Made by a program: the position numbers and the translations under genes
Notes under the pieces: generated by a model
Told to the model about the DNA's origin: nothing
Database searches by the model: none
The model's input: the letters and a program-made list of their open reading frames with translations, nothing else
Shown here: positions 28,410-32,645 of the stretch, one piece after another
Numbering within the stretch: the stretch's first letter is position 1
Layout of the letters: every line of letters starts with the position of its first letter
NCBI GenBank assembly: GCA_017434775.1
Contig: JAFSGG010000011.1
Location: 1 to 32,645 of the forward strand
Direction: 5' to 3'
Source of the DNA: Clostridia bacterium
GTDB taxonomy: Bacteria > Bacillota > Clostridia > Christensenellales > Aristaeellaceae
DNA: 32,645 nt

Positions 28410-29084
28410 TTACATATCCGAAGGATTGAGTAATAATTTTCCGTCCTTCAAGTGAAGCACGATGTCTGCCTGTTTTGCCATTTCGGGATCATGTGTGACC
28501 ATGATGATTGTTTTCTTCTCTTCATGTGCAAGGTGGGAAAAAATAGATGCAATGTGCCGGGCGTTTTCGCTGTCCAGATTGCCGGTGGGTTCATCAGCGG
28601 TCAATACTGGGGCACCTGTACACATTGCTCTGGCAATGGCTACTCGCTGCTGTTCACCGCCGGAAAGCATGGAAGGCATGCGTTTGTGGTATGTTGCATC
28701 CAGCCCCAATGTTTCCAACTGCTTTATTGCCTGTATGCGGGCTTCCTGCTTATTGATTTTCAGCAAGGAAGTGGGGTAGAGCACATTTTCCAATACATTC
28801 AGAAAAGGCAGCAGGCAGAAGTTCTGATGGATCAGGGAAACATATTTCAGACGGTATTCGTTGGGGCGAAATGTTTCAATGGGCTTTCCTTGATACAGAA
28901 TACTGCCCTGTGTCGGCTGTACAAGCGCATTGATCAATTGCATCAATGTGCTTTTTCCGCTGCCGCTGGGGCCCATAAGCGCATAAAATTTACCTTTTTC
29001 AAAATGACAGCTGATGGATTTGACGGCATCTACTCTTACATTTTTACCGATATAGGAATAGGATACATTTCTTAATTCGATCAT
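28410..29084 (-). CDS. ABC transporter ATPase (MacB/LolD type)
   Basis: This 224-residue ATPase begins MIELRNVSYSYIGKNVRVDA. Walker A GPSGSGKST is at 38-46, the Q-loop at 'LIHQNFCLLPFLNVLENV', signature LSGGEQQRVAIARAM at 140-154, Walker B with D164-E165 in TADEPTGNLD, and switch His198. The 'SGGEQQRVAIARA' plus 'DEPTGNLD' combination is typical of the MacB/LolD/FtsE group, which work with FtsX-fold permeases by mechanotransmission rather than classical transport. It is the last gene of a three-gene operon, 3 nt after the first permease. The partner genes are both FtsX-like, which fits. The substrate is unknown; antimicrobial peptide resistance and lipoprotein or peptide release are the usual options. 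Confidence 0.92.
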   Translation of the reverse strand: MIELRNVSYSYIGKNVRVDAVKSISCHFEKGKFYALMGPSGSGKSTLMQLINALVQPTQGSILYQGKPIETFRPNEYRLKYVSLIHQNFCLLPFLNVLENVLYPTSLLKINKQEARIQAIKQLETLGLDATYHKRMPSMLSGGEQQRVAIARAMCTGAPVLTADEPTGNLDSENARHIASIFSHLAHEEKKTIIMVTHDPEMAKQADIVLHLKDGKLLLNPSDM

Positions 29085-29087
29085 GAC

Positions 29088-30296
29088 TTATTCCTCCAAT
29101 TCACGGATTTGCCGGGCCAGGGGGGTGTGCGCAAAAACCAGGATGCTGATTGCGGCCCCCAGTATAAATGCAATGCCAATGTACAGGCCGAAAATACTGA
29201 GTGCTGAAGAGACTATTAAACATGCAGCCAGATTGACCGGCAGGCAGATGAGCAAATATTCAAGCAGGCAGCAAAGTGCTGCGTGGAAAGCGGAAGCACC
29301 CATGGAACGGATGGAGGCCAGTTCCTTTTTTCGGCTTCGCATTTGCATCATCACCAGCATGATGCCGGCACCCATGGCAGCTAAATACAGGATGGGGCGG
29401 AGGAACAGCATCATTTGTAAACTGCGGTTTGCTTCATTTGTCAATTGCAGGAACTGTGCATCCTGTAACAGCACAGCATATGTCTGCGATGCGGATGTGT
29501 TGACATGATCCACCGCAATGAATGATTCGCTGAGCATATCCCGAAGGAGAGGAAGCTGATCATTGTCCCTCACAATGAAGGAAAGAGCATTGGCACGCAG
29601 CACCATGTTTGAATTCTCTGCTTTCACCGTTTGCAGATAGCGGAAGGGACAAAAGATGGTTTTTTCGCCTGTGACCGTGCCAATGACCCGCAAGGACAAA
29701 GGAACCGCTGTCTTGATGCCAAGTGCCGCAGATGTCCAGGTGCCGGAGGAAGCGTTGAAAGCTTCCGGACCGCTTTCGTTGGATTCAAACATGCCGTTGA
29801 TATCAATCCAGGCATCGCCGTGTTCATCTGTATGAATCTTGGACATCAAATCCATTGTAAGGACACAGACACATTCTTCTGACATCCAGACATTTTCAAT
29901 GCAATCGGTGTATTCAATGGGATGATATCTTGTAATATAATCTGCGTTTTCATCGGTGATTGCAACAAGGGAACCGTTTATATCATCCAATGTAAAGGAG
30001 TGAGCGGAACGAAGGCGTACTTCGCTCAAATACGGAGCATATTGTCCATCTGGCAGAAATGCCTGATAGCTTTTTTCCGGCATGTTCAGATCATCCGGTT
30101 TCTCTCCTCCGGGATGGGATACAACGCCTTGAACCTGAAGGGTGTCCAGCATACGCAGAAGTGTATCCTGTCTTGAAAACATCATTTGTTGAAAAGACAT
30201 CAGCAGTAGGAAAATGACCAGATACACAAGCAGGGAAATCAACGTATTCTTTTTGCTGCGGATCATGTGTACTAGCGTATAGCGCAGGATATTCAT
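29088..30296 (-). CDS. FtsX-like ABC permease
   Basis: This 402-residue membrane protein begins MNILRYTLVHMIRSKKNTLI. One helix lies near residues 19-36 (LISLLVYLVIFLLLMSFQQM). A large extracellular part covers about 40-270. Three more helices lie at the C-terminus ('LFLRPILYLAAMGAGIMLVM', 'CLLEYLLICLPVNLAACLIV', 'SIFGLYIGIAFILGAAISIL'), with the FtsX motif-like 'SRKKELASIRSMGAS' between the first two. This 1+3 helix plan is that of MacB/FtsX permeases. Its start overlaps the stop of the upstream permease by 4 nt (ATGA), so translation is coupled. It should pair with the ATPase at 28410. Substrate unknown. Confidence 0.85.
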   Translation of the reverse strand: MNILRYTLVHMIRSKKNTLISLLVYLVIFLLLMSFQQMMFSRQDTLLRMLDTLQVQGVVSHPGGEKPDDLNMPEKSYQAFLPDGQYAPYLSEVRLRSAHSFTLDDINGSLVAITDENADYITRYHPIEYTDCIENVWMSEECVCVLTMDLMSKIHTDEHGDAWIDINGMFESNESGPEAFNASSGTWTSAALGIKTAVPLSLRVIGTVTGEKTIFCPFRYLQTVKAENSNMVLRANALSFIVRDNDQLPLLRDMLSESFIAVDHVNTSASQTYAVLLQDAQFLQLTNEANRSLQMMLFLRPILYLAAMGAGIMLVMMQMRSRKKELASIRSMGASAFHAALCCLLEYLLICLPVNLAACLIVSSALSIFGLYIGIAFILGAAISILVFAHTPLARQIRELEE

Positions 30297-32128
30297 TTGT
30301 TTTCCTCCTTTCTGTGGAAGCAGATAAAGAGAAAGGCAGCGGTAAGGGAGGGGAGCATACCTGCACCGATGAACCAGATAGGCGGCTGATTGGTGCCTGT
30401 AACAGAAAGGAGATCCCCGGTGTTGGTTAATTCTGAAAAGCGGGGAGCAGATGTGGTATACATCCGGGAAATGCGTTCAAGTAAGGGTTCATAGATGGAA
30501 CCGCAGAGGATATAGGCAAGGCATGAAGCCAGAATAACCAAGGGCAACGTACAGCCTAATCTGAACGCTTTTCTCTGCTTGCGGGTGGCTCCTAATTTGC
30601 TCATAACCAGAGTATCTTTTTTCAAATGAACGTCCAGCAAATACAGGGCAGAAAAACACACAATAACATTGACAATACAGCAGGCGATCAAGGCCAGGAG
30701 CGTATCGTTTTGCATTGCATTTAGGCTTCCTTTGTATGCCAGATATCCATCTTCAATGATTTCAAATGTTCCGGATGGCAAGCCGGCGGCCTGTGCATCG
30801 TTCAGGAATTGCTGCTGTGTTCCGTTCTTCAATAAATAACTATTGGCATAGGAAACGCCGGGCAGACCATCAGCCGGTAAGCCGGCCTTGGGAACAAAAA
30901 CAGTATTGGGCGAAAAGCAGTGCAAAAGATTCACATATTCCGGGGCTTGGTAGATGCCGATGATGGTATATTCTTTTTCCATTCGTTTTTCCGGGATGGG
31001 AAAAGTTTGCATCAGAGCAGCATGCGCGCCGTCTGCACCATATTTTTCTGTGAATGTAGCCGGGTAGAGAGAAAGCGATACTTGCTGGCCAACTTGTAGA
31101 TTGTTCTTATTTGCCAGAGATTGACTAACCAGGCAGACGGCGGCACCATTTTTACTTTCTTCCTTTGTAAAAGAGCGCCCATCAACGATGTAAGCATCTC
31201 CTTTGGCAAAGAACGGAAGGACATCCAATGTGTCCACTCCTGTACACCCAAGCATGGTCTGATTGAAACGCAGGATATCCAGCATGGAACCACTGCCGGG
31301 ATGATCCGGCTGCATATAAAGCGGGTACTCGGGCTGGTGCAGGGCACCCAGTTTCAATTTACCCATTGTGTTTTTTGCCAGATGTTCTTTGATCGGATAG
31401 CCCGTGATTTCCAGATACAGAACACCGGAGAGATTTTGCATTTCGGCTTCGTTTTGCGGCTGGAATGGGGAAAAGCGGCCTGCAACCGTGTATGTATTGC
31501 CAACTTCGAAAGGAATGCTGCCATCTTCCTGAACGAGCGTACTATGAATCTGGAGCTGAGCCGGATGCCCATAATCCGGATTCAGTACGTTTACCTCCAG
31601 CACATCCGCTTCCATCACATAATAGATCTTTTCCACCATTTCGATTTTTCCCTGAAGAACCTTTCCTGTTTTCAGGTTCCGCTGCTCAATGCTGCGGATG
31701 CTTACGGTCAAAGCTGCACTGTTTTCGGCATCCAGATAATTTCCGGACGCCCGCTGCAATGCATCAAAGGAGGATGGAACAACGGGAGTGACGCTCTTTA
31801 TCTGTGCGGCAAAACTGATGCTGGTATCGGCATTCCGGACACTTTCGGACAACCCGACTTTTTCTATGAGAACAGGATCACGTTCTTGCTTCCAGACATT
31901 CACCTGATCCGGTATGGTGGAATCGGCGGACATAATATAGCTCACTTCGTAGGGAGAAGTGGGAACCGCCAGCGTTACGGCATTTTCCTCAATTTCTCTG
32001 GCACTGATGACTGCTTGAACATATACCTGCCCTACCAGATAACAAAGCAACATGACAAACATGAGAATCAGAAAAAGCAAAAGAAACCTTGGCCAATGTC
32101 TCATTATCTTTTTCGGAATAGTTTTCAT
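30293..32128 (-). CDS. FtsX-like ABC permease with a large external domain
   Basis: This 611-residue protein begins MKTIPKKIMRHWPRFLLLFL and has a first helix near residues 13-38. The following 420 or so residues are extracellular and include 'AVPTSPYEVSYIMSAD'. Three C-terminal helices follow ('LIACCIVNVIVCFSALYLLD', 'CTLPLVILASCLAYILCGSI', 'FIGAGMLPSLTAAFLFICFH'), with 'VMSKLGATRKQRKAFRLG' between the first two, matching the FtsX ExxxxxLGAxxxxI-type coupling segment. ATG 32128 is preferred; GGAGG lies 11 nt upstream, a slightly long spacing, and the in-frame ATG at 32188 has no SD. It is the first gene of the operon; two unequal permeases would form a heteromer on the ATPase dimer. No convincing promoter was found upstream. 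Confidence 0.82.
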   Translation of the reverse strand: MKTIPKKIMRHWPRFLLLFLILMFVMLLCYLVGQVYVQAVISAREIEENAVTLAVPTSPYEVSYIMSADSTIPDQVNVWKQERDPVLIEKVGLSESVRNADTSISFAAQIKSVTPVVPSSFDALQRASGNYLDAENSAALTVSIRSIEQRNLKTGKVLQGKIEMVEKIYYVMEADVLEVNVLNPDYGHPAQLQIHSTLVQEDGSIPFEVGNTYTVAGRFSPFQPQNEAEMQNLSGVLYLEITGYPIKEHLAKNTMGKLKLGALHQPEYPLYMQPDHPGSGSMLDILRFNQTMLGCTGVDTLDVLPFFAKGDAYIVDGRSFTKEESKNGAAVCLVSQSLANKNNLQVGQQVSLSLYPATFTEKYGADGAHAALMQTFPIPEKRMEKEYTIIGIYQAPEYVNLLHCFSPNTVFVPKAGLPADGLPGVSYANSYLLKNGTQQQFLNDAQAAGLPSGTFEIIEDGYLAYKGSLNAMQNDTLLALIACCIVNVIVCFSALYLLDVHLKKDTLVMSKLGATRKQRKAFRLGCTLPLVILASCLAYILCGSIYEPLLERISRMYTTSAPRFSELTNTGDLLSVTGTNQPPIWFIGAGMLPSLTAAFLFICFHRKEENK

Positions 32129-32491
32129 GTTCTCACAAGCCTCCCTATCTTCGTCATGCCACATTCTTTGGACAGGAATATAAAGCATCCGTCATTTTGA
32201 TTTGTTTTGCAGAAATGTTTTATCCTAGACTAGTTTTCATTTGTCGGTTAATCTTTCCATCTATATAGACGCGAAAGCGCTATGTTTTGACTAACGGCAA
32301 TTGAAAATTTTTTCAGAAATCAATTTTCATAGGAAAAAAGCTGTATTAAATTGAAAAAATTCTTTACTGTTTTCTTATCCTCTTGTCTCCACAGTTTATT
32401 TGGGGATTCTCCCATTTATTTGTAAACGAATGGACATGGAAAAGCGTTACATATCTGAAGGGATAATTTACACTTGTAACAACTCTTCCGG
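32129..32491. other. Intergenic region between the permease operon and the sigma-like gene
   Basis: AT-rich, with no gene seen. It holds an inverted repeat TGAAAATT (32302-32309) / AATTTTCA (32322-32329) with 12 bases between, and a small GCGC-type hairpin near 32270-32281. A promoter for the leftward operon must lie here or nearby, but no clear -35/-10 pair was found. Confidence 0.4.
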
Positions 32492-32520
32492 ATGACAATA
32501 GAAGCCTGCTGTGATACAAT
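32492..32520 (+). promoter_or_regulatory. Promoter of the sigma-like gene
   Basis: ATGACA (32492-32497), 17 nt, TACAAT (32515-32520), with TGA before the -10. The start codon is 26 nt after the -10. Confidence 0.6.
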
Positions 32521-32546
32521 AGAAACCAGAAAGAACGGATGGTGTG

Positions 32547-32645
32547 ATGCAAATGATGATCCCCATGGTAATAATGGCCATCGAATCGGATGATGACCGG
32601 GCATATATGACCGTGCTGTATGAGCGGCATTATCCTTTGATGCTG
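32547..32645 (+). CDS. Sigma-70/ECF-like factor, N-terminal part only
   Basis: Thirty-three codons are visible from ATG 32547: MQMMIPMVIMAIESDDDRAY, then MTVLYERHYPLML. The pattern 'D-D-R-A-Y-M-T-x-L-Y-E-R-H-Y-x-L-M' matches the region-2 opening of small sigma-70-family proteins in Firmicutes (compare 'FEQLYLKYRGLM'). The SD is weak (GGATGG). An ATG two codons later is also possible. The rest is outside the window, so the family call rests on little sequence. Confidence 0.5.
   Translation, partial: MQMMIPMVIMAIESDDDRAYMTVLYERHYPLML

Overview
The window looks like the chromosome of a gut-type Clostridia (Firmicutes). The evidence is smpB next to ssrA, luxS, a glgB-glgC-glgD-glgA glycogen set with the Firmicute-specific GlgD subunit, strong SD sites (GGAGG), and very regular TTGACA-17-TATAAT promoters. 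The genus is not resolved. Protein names rest on motifs read by eye; no database search was run.

Layout. 1-620: the 5' part of a VOC-fold protein, a palindromic repeat that carries a second copy of the ssrA 3' end, and the ssrA terminator. 619-1990: tmRNA, smpB and luxS, all minus strand. 2049-8206: glycogen synthesis (glgA, glgD, glgC, glgB; minus) with promoters seen before glgB, glgC and glgA. 8332-15390: one very large plus-strand gene with cyclic beta-1,2-glucan synthase architecture (GT84-like, GH189-like and GH94-like parts), diverging from glgB. 15437-16896: an MFS drug-efflux-like gene whose leader encodes a 20-residue peptide and mutually exclusive hairpins, read as an attenuator. 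17102-17617: shikimate kinase.

17784-22789: seven consecutive minus-strand genes for exported proteins, five of them lipoproteins, built from one lipocalin-like domain (ten copies in all). Each gene has its own near-consensus promoter and most have their own terminator; three of the terminators are almost the same hairpin. 22978-24816: a divergent ABC exporter.

24817-28403: a visibly more AT-rich accessory segment. It holds GC-rich intergenic hairpins, an AAA15-type ATPase (minus), a control region with back-to-back strong promoters and an operator-like palindrome, an unrecognised 298-residue protein, and a 41-residue Lys/Ser/Gly-rich peptide. This is the best candidate for an undescribed, possibly defence-related, unit. 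28410-32128: an ABC ATPase with two FtsX/MacB-like permeases in one operon. 32547-32645: the start of a sigma-70-like protein.

How the genes connect. GlgC/GlgD make ADP-glucose, GlgA extends glucan chains and GlgB branches them; the neighbouring glucan synthase would draw on UDP-glucose instead. SmpB and tmRNA form the ribosome-rescue pair. The lipocalin-like array, the divergent ABC exporter and the FtsX-type transporter suggest an envelope-oriented region, but no substrate can be named from sequence.
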